A DNA stretch of 64,000 nucleotides from Bradyrhizobium sp. OK095 (GTDB lineage Bacteria > Pseudomonadota > Alphaproteobacteria > Rhizobiales > Xanthobacteraceae), in contig NZ_FOBX01000002.1 of assembly GCF_900109945.1 (NCBI RefSeq), positions 744,001 through 808,000 of the forward strand, given 5' to 3'. The position numbers and the translations under genes were made by a program. This document shows positions 42,481-50,883 of this stretch, in pieces. The notes below the pieces were generated by a model. It worked only from the letters and a program-made list of their open reading frames with translations. It had not been told where the DNA came from and did not search any database. Positions within the stretch are counted from its first letter, which is position 1. The number at the start of each line of letters is the position of its first letter.

Positions 42481-44844
42481 CTACACCGCCATCTTGCGAT
42501 GGACGATCGGAGCACCCGTGGTGAGGCTTTCCGCCGCATCGATGATCGCGTTGGCGTCGATGCCGTAGTACCGATAGAGGTCGGCGAGCGTGCCAGTCTG
42601 GCCGAACTGCTCGACGCCGAGCGCCTCGACGCGATGGCCGCGGACGCTGCCGAGCCAGCCCAGTGCGGCCGGATGGCCGTCGATCACGGTCACGATGCCG
42701 CAGTCGCGCGGCAACGGCGCCAGCAGCTTTTCGATGTGGCTGAGATGCTGCACGCCGCGCCGGTCGCGCCGCAATTTTCGCGCGGCGGTCCAGCCGGAAT
42801 GGAGACGGTCGGCCGAAGTGATCGCGAGCAGGCCGATGTCGCGGCGGCTCTCGCCGATGAAGCCGGTCGCCTCGATCGCCTCGGGCGCGACCGCGCCGGT
42901 ATAGGCGATCACGAGTTCGGCATTCGGGCCCGGCTTGCGCAGCCAATAGGCGCCGTCGGTAATGCCCTGTTGCAGTTCCGGCGTCATAATGCGCTGCGCC
43001 TGCTCGATGCTGCGCGTCGAGAGGCGGAGGTAGACGGAACCACCCTCGCCCGGATCGCGCTGCATGTGCTCAAAACCCCAACCCATGATCACTGCGAGCT
43101 CATCGACGAAGGCCGGCTCGAACGAGGCGAGCCCGTCCTGCGCCATGCCGATCAGCGGTGTCGCGATCGACTGGTGCGCGCCGCCTTCGGGCGCCAGCGT
43201 GATCCCCGACGGCGTCGCCGCCACGATGAAGCGCGCATCCTGGTAGCAGGCATAGTTCAGCGCATCGAGCCCGCGCTCGATGAAGGGATCGTAGAGCGTG
43301 CCGACCGGCAACAGCCGCGCGCCGTTGATCTGGTGCGACAGGCCGAGCGCCGAGAGCATGATGAACAGGTTCATCTCGGCAATACCGAGCTCGAGATGCT
43401 GGCCTTTTGGCGAAAAATCCCAGTTGAACGTCGACGGAATTTTCTCGCTGCGGAACAAGTCCGCCTTCTCGGCCCGCGCGAACAGGCCGCGCCGGTTCAC
43501 CCATGGACCGAGATTGGTCGAGACAGTGACGTCGGGCGAGGTCGTGACGATGCGCTTCGCCAGCTCGCTGTCGCCGCGCGCGATCTCGTTCAGCACGAGG
43601 CCAAAGCCTTGTTGCGTCGACATCTGCGGCGCCGGCTTGAAGGCGAGCTGCTGCGGCACCTCGATAACAGGCGCAGTTAGTCTGCGGCCATCCTGGTTGA
43701 ACGGCACGCGGGCGAGGAAGGCGTCGAGCTCGGCAGCTCCTTGGGTCAGGCCCTCGTACTTGTCCCATTCGCGGCCCGGGCGAATGTTCTGGCTCTCGCG
43801 ATATTTCTCCATCTGCGCGACCGTCATCAGGCCGGCATGATTGTCCTTGTGGCCCTGGAACGGCAGGCCGACGCCCTTGATGGTGTAGGCGATGAAGCAG
43901 ACCGGGCGATCGTGATCGATGGATTCGAAGGCGTCCAACATGCTCGCCATGTCGTGGCCGCCGAGGTTCGACATCAGCGCCAGCAGCTCCTCGTCGCTGC
44001 GCTTGTCGATCAGCTTGGTAATCGGCCCCTGGTCGCCGATCTCGTCGTGGAGATGCTTGCGGAAGGCCGCACCGCCCTGGAAGCAGAGCGCCGCATAGAG
44101 CGCGTTCGGGCAATTGTCGATCCAGCGCTTCAGCGCCTCGCCGCCGGGCTCCGCAAAGGCCTCGCGCATCAGGCGGCCGTATTTTACGATGACCACGTCC
44201 CAGCCGAAATTGCGGAACACAGTCTCGAACTTTTCCCAGAGACCTTCGCGCACGACCGCATCGAGGGACTGGCGATTATAATCGACGATCCACCAGGTGT
44301 TGCGCAGGCCGTGCTTCCAGCCCTCCGCAAGCGCCTCGAAAATGTTGCCCTCGTCCATCTCGGCATCGCCGACCAGCGCGATCATCCGGCCTTCGCGGCG
44401 ATCCTTCATCCAGCCATGCGCCTTGACGTAGTCCTGCACCAGCGAGGCGAACAGCGTCTGCGCGACGCCGAGGCCGACCGATCCGGTCGAGAAATCGACG
44501 TCATCGACATCCTTGGTGCGCGAGGGATAGGACTGCGCGCCCTTGAAGCCACGAAAATTCTCCAGCTTCTCGCGGCTCTGCCGGCCGAACAGATACTGGA
44601 TGGCGTGGAACACCGGGCTCGCATGCGGCTTCACCGCTACGCGATCCTCAGGGCGCAACACGCTGAAATACAGCGCCGACATGATGGTCGCGAGCGAGGC
44701 GGACGAGGCCTGGTGGCCGCCGACCTTCAGGCCGTCCGTGTTCGGGCGGATGTGGTTGGCGTGATGGATGGTCCATGACGACAGCCACAGCGCCTTGCGG
44801 GACAGCGCAGTCAGCGTTTCGAGGCGCGCGGAATCGACGGGCAT
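42481..44844 (-). CDS. Homodimeric-type 2-oxoacid dehydrogenase E1 (AceE/MdeB-like, transketolase fold)
   Basis: A 787-residue thiamine-diphosphate enzyme related to the homodimeric pyruvate dehydrogenase E1 (AceE, about 885 residues) and to MdeB of Pseudomonas putida. The ThDP motif is VGDAEMDEG followed by WWIVDYNRQSLD; HHANHIRPNTDGLKVGGHQAS and LGIAEMNLFI are typical of AceE. No E2 or E3 gene is adjacent. It is divergent from an Lrp/AsnC regulator, as mdeB is associated with the Lrp-type MdeR. A role in oxidising 2-oxobutyrate or a related amino-acid-derived oxoacid is therefore likely. Confidence 0.85.
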   Translation of the reverse strand: MPVDSARLETLTALSRKALWLSSWTIHHANHIRPNTDGLKVGGHQASSASLATIMSALYFSVLRPEDRVAVKPHASPVFHAIQYLFGRQSREKLENFRGFKGAQSYPSRTKDVDDVDFSTGSVGLGVAQTLFASLVQDYVKAHGWMKDRREGRMIALVGDAEMDEGNIFEALAEGWKHGLRNTWWIVDYNRQSLDAVVREGLWEKFETVFRNFGWDVVIVKYGRLMREAFAEPGGEALKRWIDNCPNALYAALCFQGGAAFRKHLHDEIGDQGPITKLIDKRSDEELLALMSNLGGHDMASMLDAFESIDHDRPVCFIAYTIKGVGLPFQGHKDNHAGLMTVAQMEKYRESQNIRPGREWDKYEGLTQGAAELDAFLARVPFNQDGRRLTAPVIEVPQQLAFKPAPQMSTQQGFGLVLNEIARGDSELAKRIVTTSPDVTVSTNLGPWVNRRGLFARAEKADLFRSEKIPSTFNWDFSPKGQHLELGIAEMNLFIMLSALGLSHQINGARLLPVGTLYDPFIERGLDALNYACYQDARFIVAATPSGITLAPEGGAHQSIATPLIGMAQDGLASFEPAFVDELAVIMGWGFEHMQRDPGEGGSVYLRLSTRSIEQAQRIMTPELQQGITDGAYWLRKPGPNAELVIAYTGAVAPEAIEATGFIGESRRDIGLLAITSADRLHSGWTAARKLRRDRRGVQHLSHIEKLLAPLPRDCGIVTVIDGHPAALGWLGSVRGHRVEALGVEQFGQTGTLADLYRYYGIDANAIIDAAESLTTGAPIVHRKMAV

Positions 44845-44925
44845 AACGATGCTCCGGGAAATGAGGCCTCAATCATACGCCTGCTGGCGGCCCCAGATTT
44901 CTCAATTTTTCGCGTCGTACCCGCC

Positions 44926-44953
44926 GATATTGAGATATCATACCAATAATTGG
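44926..44953. promoter_or_regulatory. Candidate Lrp/AsnC binding palindromes
   Basis: Two short palindromes sit in an AT-rich stretch between the divergent E1 and Lrp genes: GATATTGAGATATC (44926-44939) and CCAATAATTGG (44943-44953). Their centres are about 15 bases apart. AT-rich imperfect palindromes are typical Lrp-family sites. The role is inferred. Confidence 0.5.
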
Positions 44954-44977
44954 CCATAAACCGCAGGTTTCATCCCA

Positions 44978-45439
44978 ATGCACGCCCTCGACGCCATCGA
45001 CCGAAAAATCCTTAGTTCTCTCCAGAACGACAGCCGGCTGACCATGCAGGAGCTCGCCGACAAGGTCGGGCTTTCAGTGTCGCCATGCCATCGCCGGGTC
45101 AAGCTGCTGGAGGAGCGCGGCGTCATCTCGCGTTACATCGCGACCGTGGACCAGAAGGCGCTGGGGCTACATGTCAGCGTCTTCATCTCGATCAAACTGG
45201 CGCGGCAGAAGGAGGAGGATCTCAACCGCTTTGCGCGGGCAATCTCGAAATGGGACGAGGTTCTGGAGTGCTATCTGATGACCGGCAATCGCGACTATCT
45301 CTTGCGCGTCGTCGCGGCCGACCTCGCCTCCTACGAGACTTTTCTCAAGACCAAGTTGACCCGGCTCGACGGCATCGCCTCGATCGAGTCGAGCTTTGCG
45401 CTCAGCCAGGTGAAATACTCGATCGCGCTGCCGGTGTGA
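44978..45439 (+). CDS. Lrp/AsnC-family transcriptional regulator
   Basis: A 153-residue regulator. The helix-turn-helix lies at about residues 20-50 (MQELADKVGLSVSPCHRRVKLL), followed by a RAM ligand-binding domain (about 65-145) with the conserved GNRDYLLRVVAADLASYE segment. Such proteins sense amino acids. It is divergent from the E1 gene across 133 bases and probably activates it in response to an amino acid. It is followed 100 bases later by ppk2, which seems to have its own start region. Confidence 0.92.
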   Translation: MHALDAIDRKILSSLQNDSRLTMQELADKVGLSVSPCHRRVKLLEERGVISRYIATVDQKALGLHVSVFISIKLARQKEEDLNRFARAISKWDEVLECYLMTGNRDYLLRVVAADLASYETFLKTKLTRLDGIASIESSFALSQVKYSIALPV

Positions 45440-45539
45440 CGGCCTTAACCCGCCCGCCCGGGCGCTATTGTCACATTAGCGCAATAAACCCCGTCGATGG
45501 TCGTGGACGACAGGCATCCTGAGCCCGCGAGAGAGACCC

Positions 45540-46460
45540 ATGACCGCATCCGACCGCACCTCCGAAACCGCCAAGCGCGAGCGCATCCTTCAGGAGATGG
45601 CCGACGATCTCGACGAGGAGTTGGAGATGGAGCTGGATGATGCCCGTCTCGACGAGCTGCTCGACGAGACCGACACACCCGGCCCGACGGTCGATCGCAG
45701 GCTTTATTTCCGGGAGTTGCTGCGGCTCCAGGGCGAGCTGGTCAAGCTCCAGGACTGGGTGCAGAGCGAGAAGAAGAAGGTCGTGGTGCTGTTCGAGGGC
45801 CGCGATTCCGCGGGCAAGGGCGGCGTCATCAAGCGCATCACCCAGCGCCTCAATCCCCGCATCTGCCGCGTCGCAGCTCTTCCGGCACCGAGCGAGCGCG
45901 AGCGCACGCAATGGTACTTCCAGCGTTACGTGTCGCATTTGCCGGCCGGCGGCGAGATCGTGCTGTTCGACCGCAGCTGGTACAACCGCGCCGGCGTCGA
46001 GCGCGTGATGGGCTTCTGCACCGACGAGCAATATCAGGAATTCTTCCAGTCGGTGCCGGAGTTCGAGCGGATGCTGATCCGCTCCGGCACCATCCTGATC
46101 AAATACTGGTTCTCGATCACCGACGACGAGCAGCAATTCCGCTTCACCATGCGCATCAAGGATCCGCTCAAGCAGTGGAAGCTGAGCCCGATGGACGTCG
46201 AGGCGCGCAGCCGCTGGGAGGCCTACACCAAGGCCAAGGAGACGATGCTGGAGCATACGCATCTTCCAGACTCGCCGTGGTGGGTCGTCGATGCCGTCGA
46301 CAAAAAGCGCGCCCGCCTCAACTGCATCGCGCATCTGCTCAGCCAGATGCCGTATCAGGAGGTCGCGCGCGCGCCGGTCCTGCTGCCGCCGCGCGTGCGC
46401 AATCCCGACTATCACCGCGGCCCGATCCCGCCGGAGATGTACGTGCCGTCGAACTACTGA
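45540..46460 (+). CDS. ppk2: Polyphosphate kinase 2
   Basis: A 306-residue PPK2 of the single-domain class. Walker A is EGRDSAGKGG, Walker B is LFDRSWYNRAG, and the lid region includes FCTDEQYQEF and the ending PNYHRG-like RNPDYHRGPIPPEMYVP. An acidic N-terminal extension (about residues 20-50) precedes the core. The enzyme transfers phosphate between polyphosphate and nucleotides (GDP or ADP). It is convergent with the metallophosphoesterase gene, with 33 bases between the stops. Confidence 0.95.
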   Translation: MTASDRTSETAKRERILQEMADDLDEELEMELDDARLDELLDETDTPGPTVDRRLYFRELLRLQGELVKLQDWVQSEKKKVVVLFEGRDSAGKGGVIKRITQRLNPRICRVAALPAPSERERTQWYFQRYVSHLPAGGEIVLFDRSWYNRAGVERVMGFCTDEQYQEFFQSVPEFERMLIRSGTILIKYWFSITDDEQQFRFTMRIKDPLKQWKLSPMDVEARSRWEAYTKAKETMLEHTHLPDSPWWVVDAVDKKRARLNCIAHLLSQMPYQEVARAPVLLPPRVRNPDYHRGPIPPEMYVPSNY

Positions 46461-46493
46461 TCGGGCACGGCCACACAACGGACGGCGCCGTTG

Positions 46494-48071
46494 CTAATGA
46501 CACCTCGGGTCGTCAGGCGTCGTAAAGCTGCCTGCGCCGTCCTCCGGCATGTACCAGGCCTGCGTCCTCGGTGCGGGAAGTTGCCCCGCGGCAGGAACGG
46601 GCACGACCACGGCAGTGTAGCAGGGCGGCAATTCTTCAAGGCGCATCGAGCGTAAGGCGTCCTGCGGCGTACGGCCGCCGAGACGCTTGAGGAAGCCGGC
46701 ATCGTCGATCAGTCGCTGGAAGGCGCCAGTGTTCGCGACCGTCACCGTTACCGGCAAGCCTTCAACGTCGACACGCCAAGGCTCCTCGAACTGATGGGTA
46801 TGACCGTAGACGAAGACGCGCATCGACTTGTGCGTCGCCTGACGATCCGCGAGATGCTTCGCCATCACCTTGCTCTTGGACGAGAGGAAATGCTCGGCCA
46901 GGCTCCCGAGCTGCATGTCCCAGCAGATCTGATCCTTCTCGTTCGCGGCAATCATATCGCAGAGCTGCTGAACTTCCGCATCGGGAAGTTGATCCTTGTC
47001 GTTCGCGAGCTTGCTCAGCTCGGATTTGATCGCCTGCGCGTCCGCATCGTCTTGCTCCAGCTGCTTTCTGAGCGGATCCTCCTTGGGCAGCGAATAGAGG
47101 AAAAGCATCGCGCCTTTGCCGCGCGCGATCGCAATATCCCAGTTGACCTTGCCGGCGGGAGGCTTCCCGAGCATGACGGATTTCTGTCTCAGCGACGTCT
47201 CCAGAAGATTGAAGGTCAATAATTTGGCGACATCGGAGGCCGAACCCCAAAGCCCTCGATCGGCAGCGCGATATCGTGCCCCCGCCGTCTCCGGGCTCAG
47301 ATTGTCGATGATCGAATAGGTCTTTTCCTGGCTGTTGAACAACCGTTGAACGAACAGCTCGCCCCACGAACGGATGATGTAGTCCTTGCCGTCGACATGG
47401 CGCGAAATCGCGGGCCATGTTGCGTACTTGTTGACGTCCTGACCAATCTGGTTCCCATGCTCGGCTACGATCCGCCCGTCGGTGGAAACCCATAACCCCT
47501 CGGTCACGAGGTCAATGCGGCCGCTGTCGGCATTCAGCGACGCGCCAAGCGCGTTCCAAACGGCGGCATAACGCAATGTCGAGTCGTGATTTCCCACGAT
47601 GACGTGCAGGCGGTTTTCGCCACGCTCGGCAAACGTGCGAAGAATGGCGAGATCGCCAGCATGTTCGGCAACCACTTTTCCGACGAGCGCGGCCATCTCG
47701 TCTATCGTGCAGCCGAGATCGGCACTTGTGCCATGGCATTTGATGTCGGCCGGCGGCTGCCAGAGTTCAAGAAAATCGCCAACGATTACCAGGTCGACGC
47801 GCTGCTCACCGTCTTCGCTGATCTTGTTCAGGAAACCTTCGAGCGCCCTGGGCCAACGAAAATCTTCCGTCGGGTCCCAATCGCCGCCGGCCTGCTTGCC
47901 GACCCCGAAATGCAGATCGCTGATGAACACGCTGTGTCGCGGCGAGGCGACCGGTGCCTGATAAGGAACTTTCGCAACAACGGGCGAGCTTGCATCATCA
48001 GCCCAAGCCGTCAAAATCGGCGCAATTAGCATCATTGCCATCGTGAACGCAGCCGTCCGACGAAGAGTCAT
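46494..48071 (-). CDS. Exported metallophosphoesterase, partner of the CHAT protein
   Basis: A 525-residue protein with a Sec signal (MTLRRTAAFTMAMMLIAPILTAWA, cleavage likely after residue 24). All calcineurin-type metal motifs are present: SDLHFG (D52, H54), VGDFLELW, VGNHD, an internal histidine in AEHGNQ and FVYGHTHQ near residue 430. A large helical insertion of about 200 residues separates GNHD from GHTH. ATG 48071 starts 14 bases after the CHAT gene stop, so the two are co-transcribed. Substrate candidates include phosphodiesters or nucleotides in the periplasm. It is not LpxH: it is too long and is exported. Confidence 0.85.
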   Translation of the reverse strand: MTLRRTAAFTMAMMLIAPILTAWADDASSPVVAKVPYQAPVASPRHSVFISDLHFGVGKQAGGDWDPTEDFRWPRALEGFLNKISEDGEQRVDLVIVGDFLELWQPPADIKCHGTSADLGCTIDEMAALVGKVVAEHAGDLAILRTFAERGENRLHVIVGNHDSTLRYAAVWNALGASLNADSGRIDLVTEGLWVSTDGRIVAEHGNQIGQDVNKYATWPAISRHVDGKDYIIRSWGELFVQRLFNSQEKTYSIIDNLSPETAGARYRAADRGLWGSASDVAKLLTFNLLETSLRQKSVMLGKPPAGKVNWDIAIARGKGAMLFLYSLPKEDPLRKQLEQDDADAQAIKSELSKLANDKDQLPDAEVQQLCDMIAANEKDQICWDMQLGSLAEHFLSSKSKVMAKHLADRQATHKSMRVFVYGHTHQFEEPWRVDVEGLPVTVTVANTGAFQRLIDDAGFLKRLGGRTPQDALRSMRLEELPPCYTAVVVPVPAAGQLPAPRTQAWYMPEDGAGSFTTPDDPRCH

Positions 48072-48085
48072 GCAGCACCTGGCGG

Positions 48086-50767
48086 TTAGGGTGAAACGCA
48101 CAGCTTGATCGCGGGATTGCCGAGCAGGACATATTCCAGGCCGAGCTCGCTGTAGTCGGCGTCAGCCCTGTCCTTGAATTTTTGCGCCGTTCGCGAGACC
48201 GTTCTGTCGAACAGTTCGAGGATGGTGGGGGGCGGCTTGTCAGAAGCGACTTCGCCCATGATTTCCGCGAACGTGCTGGCAAACACCACACCGTAGCCGG
48301 CATCGATCGTAAACGGCGAGGCGATCAAGGTGTCGACCCCCTGCTCGTTCAACCGCTGCAGCAACTCCGTATTCCTGCCCTTGGCGGATGCCGCAGAACA
48401 GGCCGCGAAAATTCCGACGCTCCCGGAGGGAAATCTCTTTTCGATGTCCTGCGGAATGATGTGATCCGTCGATTCCCCGAACCACATCGCTCCCTCGTCC
48501 TGATGGGCAAGGACGACGAAGCCAACCGCGGTCGCCGGCGGAGCCAGCAACGAGACGGCCGAGCCGGTGGTGGCGGCCAGGTAGCGCCGAAGCTTCTCGA
48601 TTTCGGAAATTCGCATTCCTGGAAACTTGGTGGGAAAGAAGCCCGGCGGCATGACCGCGCCAGGAACGTTCTCCAACCCGTCCGGAACCGCAAACATCCA
48701 GTCGCCGATGCACTTGTCGCGAGATGGATATCGCTCGATCGCCATCGGCTGCACGACGATGATCGGCTTCTCCAGCACCGGGTCCGCTCCCTTGGCTCCG
48801 AGAATTCCGAGCGGCACGTAGATGCTGCGATTCTGGCCGCCAGTCGAGTCCGAGGCGACGCGCACGACAACCACCGGCGATCCAGTGCTTTCGCGGACGA
48901 TGGCCCGGAGTGCTGCCCACGCGTTCTTGGCGTCGTCCTCCGTCGAATTTCCGGGTTTCGTGGAGAACAGGACTTTTGCAAGCTCCTTGGCGGCAGGGAG
49001 ATAGCTTCCGGGCTTCTTGTCGGCGGAATCCTTGCGAGCCTTCAGAATCATGTTCTGAAAGCGATCAGTCCTCAGAAAGTCGACGACGCTGGACGCGGTC
49101 TGCCAACCATAGACCGGAGTCTTCCCGGGGCGGCCATCGACGAACACCGCCATGCTGTAGGCTTCGAAATCGAAGATGTGAAGCGCGGCGGCCGCGGTCA
49201 CGTCTGCGCCCGAGCCTTCCATTCCGAGCGACACTTCGCGCAGGGAGTTGAGGCCGCCGGAAAGCGCATTGGCCTGCACCGGATCGGCGCTGTCGCACAC
49301 CGGCGCGGACATATTCGTGTCGCCGATCGACACGCGCTGCACGAGATGGTCGAGCGGCTGAAGGCCCCTGAAGATCGCGAAGGCGATCGTGGCACAGCCC
49401 TGCGATTCCGCGGTCAGCCCGATCTGAATGCTGCCGGCACTGGCCTGTTTCGAAAGCTCGGTGATCGATATCGAACCGTCAGCATATTTCTTTGCCGCAA
49501 CCGCATCCGGGTGCCGGATCTTGTCCAGATCGATCTTGATTGTGTAAGAGTGGCGATCGTCCCCCAGCCGCAGGCCGGAGCCCTCGGGAACGAGCGGTTT
49601 GATGGTCAGGACAACCTCGCTCGTCTTGGGATCGGCGATCATGTCCTCGAATTTGGCATCCGCTCTCACGCCCGAAGACTGTGGTGCCCGACGCAGCAAT
49701 GCGTAGTTGAAGGCAGCAACATCGAGCGTGTAGGTGTAGGTGTTGTTGGCAATCAGGATGTTCGCTCCCGGCCCGGTGCCATCAACAAACCACCCGTTCC
49801 AGTAAGCGGAAGCATTCACCGGTTCGGGCGTTGGCGCGGTTGTATTGGCGGACGGCGTCGGACCCGGCTGTGGCGGGGCCGCGACCTGCTTGTCGATGAT
49901 CAGGCCCCCAGCATCCCCTGGCACTCCCGGCGCCCCTGCATATCCTCCTCCCGAGGGAGGGAAAGCCGAGGCTATCTTACCGTCCAGATCGATCGGCGGC
50001 GCTGCTTTGGCCAGGATGTCTCCAAGACGGCCGTCAACCCGAGGAAATCCCGCGCTAGGCACGATCGGACCGAGCGGAGATGGCGCCGAGGGCGCAGCCG
50101 GTGGTGGCGCGGAGGCAACGGGCGGCGCCGGAGCGACCGGAGACGGCGCGGGGATCGTCGGAGCTGATGAGGCCGCCGGCTTCTCACCCGCCGGCCTATC
50201 GCGCGGCAACAGCTCTCCCCCATCATCGAAGCTTGCAGGTCTGCCCTCTTTGGACGGCGGGGGCGCCTTGGCAACAACTGTAGGTCGGCTGGACGGCAGA
50301 GCCGTCGACGCCGGGGCGGGCGGCACGTTCAGTTGAGATGACGTCGGCGCGCTGCCACCTGCGACCGTGCTCTCCGATTCAGTCGGAGGAGACGAACCCG
50401 TGGCAATGAACGCCGTCAGAAAGGCCGACTGAATCAGCAAAAACACGCCTGCTACGAGTATCAAACCCGTCGTGGCGCCCGCCGCGAGCCACCGCGGCCT
50501 GAACCGATCGGAGCGGAAAGCGAGGAACGCCAGCAGGAAGAGATTCAGCGCGACCAGCGCCACGAACCAGAACGCCGATATCTCGAAGCCGATGGCTTGC
50601 GCCGCATAAGACTCGAGCCCCGCCAACGCGACGCAGGCGACAACGCCACCCACACCGAAAAGGGTTGTCCAGACAGGGGACACCAGCGAGCGCGCATGGG
50701 CGGCCTGAATATCTGCCACGGCGAACCCATAAAAAGGAATTGCGAAAAATATGACCAAGTGTGTCAC
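48086..50767 (-). CDS. Membrane-anchored CHAT-like cysteine protease
   Basis: An 893-residue protein starting at GTG 50767. Hydrophobic segments lie near residues 2-20, 31-52, 62-85 and 93-122, then a Pro/Ala-rich tether (about 122-325), a beta-rich middle domain (about 326-560) and a C-terminal domain (about 590-890) with CHAT/caspase-like features: SIYVPLGILG, then FVVLAHQDEG with H755 and GIFAACSAAS with C790, the expected His-Cys dyad. The basic loop RSDRFRPR before the fourth helix suggests that the tether and CHAT domain face the periplasm. It is followed by an exported metallophosphoesterase gene. The family assignment rests on motifs and is not certain. Confidence 0.72.
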   Translation of the reverse strand: MTHLVIFFAIPFYGFAVADIQAAHARSLVSPVWTTLFGVGGVVACVALAGLESYAAQAIGFEISAFWFVALVALNLFLLAFLAFRSDRFRPRWLAAGATTGLILVAGVFLLIQSAFLTAFIATGSSPPTESESTVAGGSAPTSSQLNVPPAPASTALPSSRPTVVAKAPPPSKEGRPASFDDGGELLPRDRPAGEKPAASSAPTIPAPSPVAPAPPVASAPPPAAPSAPSPLGPIVPSAGFPRVDGRLGDILAKAAPPIDLDGKIASAFPPSGGGYAGAPGVPGDAGGLIIDKQVAAPPQPGPTPSANTTAPTPEPVNASAYWNGWFVDGTGPGANILIANNTYTYTLDVAAFNYALLRRAPQSSGVRADAKFEDMIADPKTSEVVLTIKPLVPEGSGLRLGDDRHSYTIKIDLDKIRHPDAVAAKKYADGSISITELSKQASAGSIQIGLTAESQGCATIAFAIFRGLQPLDHLVQRVSIGDTNMSAPVCDSADPVQANALSGGLNSLREVSLGMEGSGADVTAAAALHIFDFEAYSMAVFVDGRPGKTPVYGWQTASSVVDFLRTDRFQNMILKARKDSADKKPGSYLPAAKELAKVLFSTKPGNSTEDDAKNAWAALRAIVRESTGSPVVVVRVASDSTGGQNRSIYVPLGILGAKGADPVLEKPIIVVQPMAIERYPSRDKCIGDWMFAVPDGLENVPGAVMPPGFFPTKFPGMRISEIEKLRRYLAATTGSAVSLLAPPATAVGFVVLAHQDEGAMWFGESTDHIIPQDIEKRFPSGSVGIFAACSAASAKGRNTELLQRLNEQGVDTLIASPFTIDAGYGVVFASTFAEIMGEVASDKPPPTILELFDRTVSRTAQKFKDRADADYSELGLEYVLLGNPAIKLCVSP

Positions 50768-50883
50768 AAGAAACAGGGCGAGTCTACCTTTACGTGTGTC
50801 CGCGTCCGCGAACCCGTCTGCCGGTCAAGCCGCAGCCATGTCCGGTCGCCGCATCGGCCAACGCGTCGCGGGGCCGCCAAGGA

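Noticed and set aside
42481..44844. Annotating the E1 as the housekeeping pyruvate dehydrogenase AceE
   Set aside because: There are no E2 or E3 genes beside it, it is about 100 residues shorter than AceE, and the divergent Lrp regulator suggests amino-acid-linked catabolism.
46494..48071. Annotating the phosphoesterase as LpxH (lipid A biosynthesis)
   Set aside because: LpxH is a cytoplasmic protein of about 240-290 residues. This one has a Sec signal, is 525 residues long and carries a large insertion.
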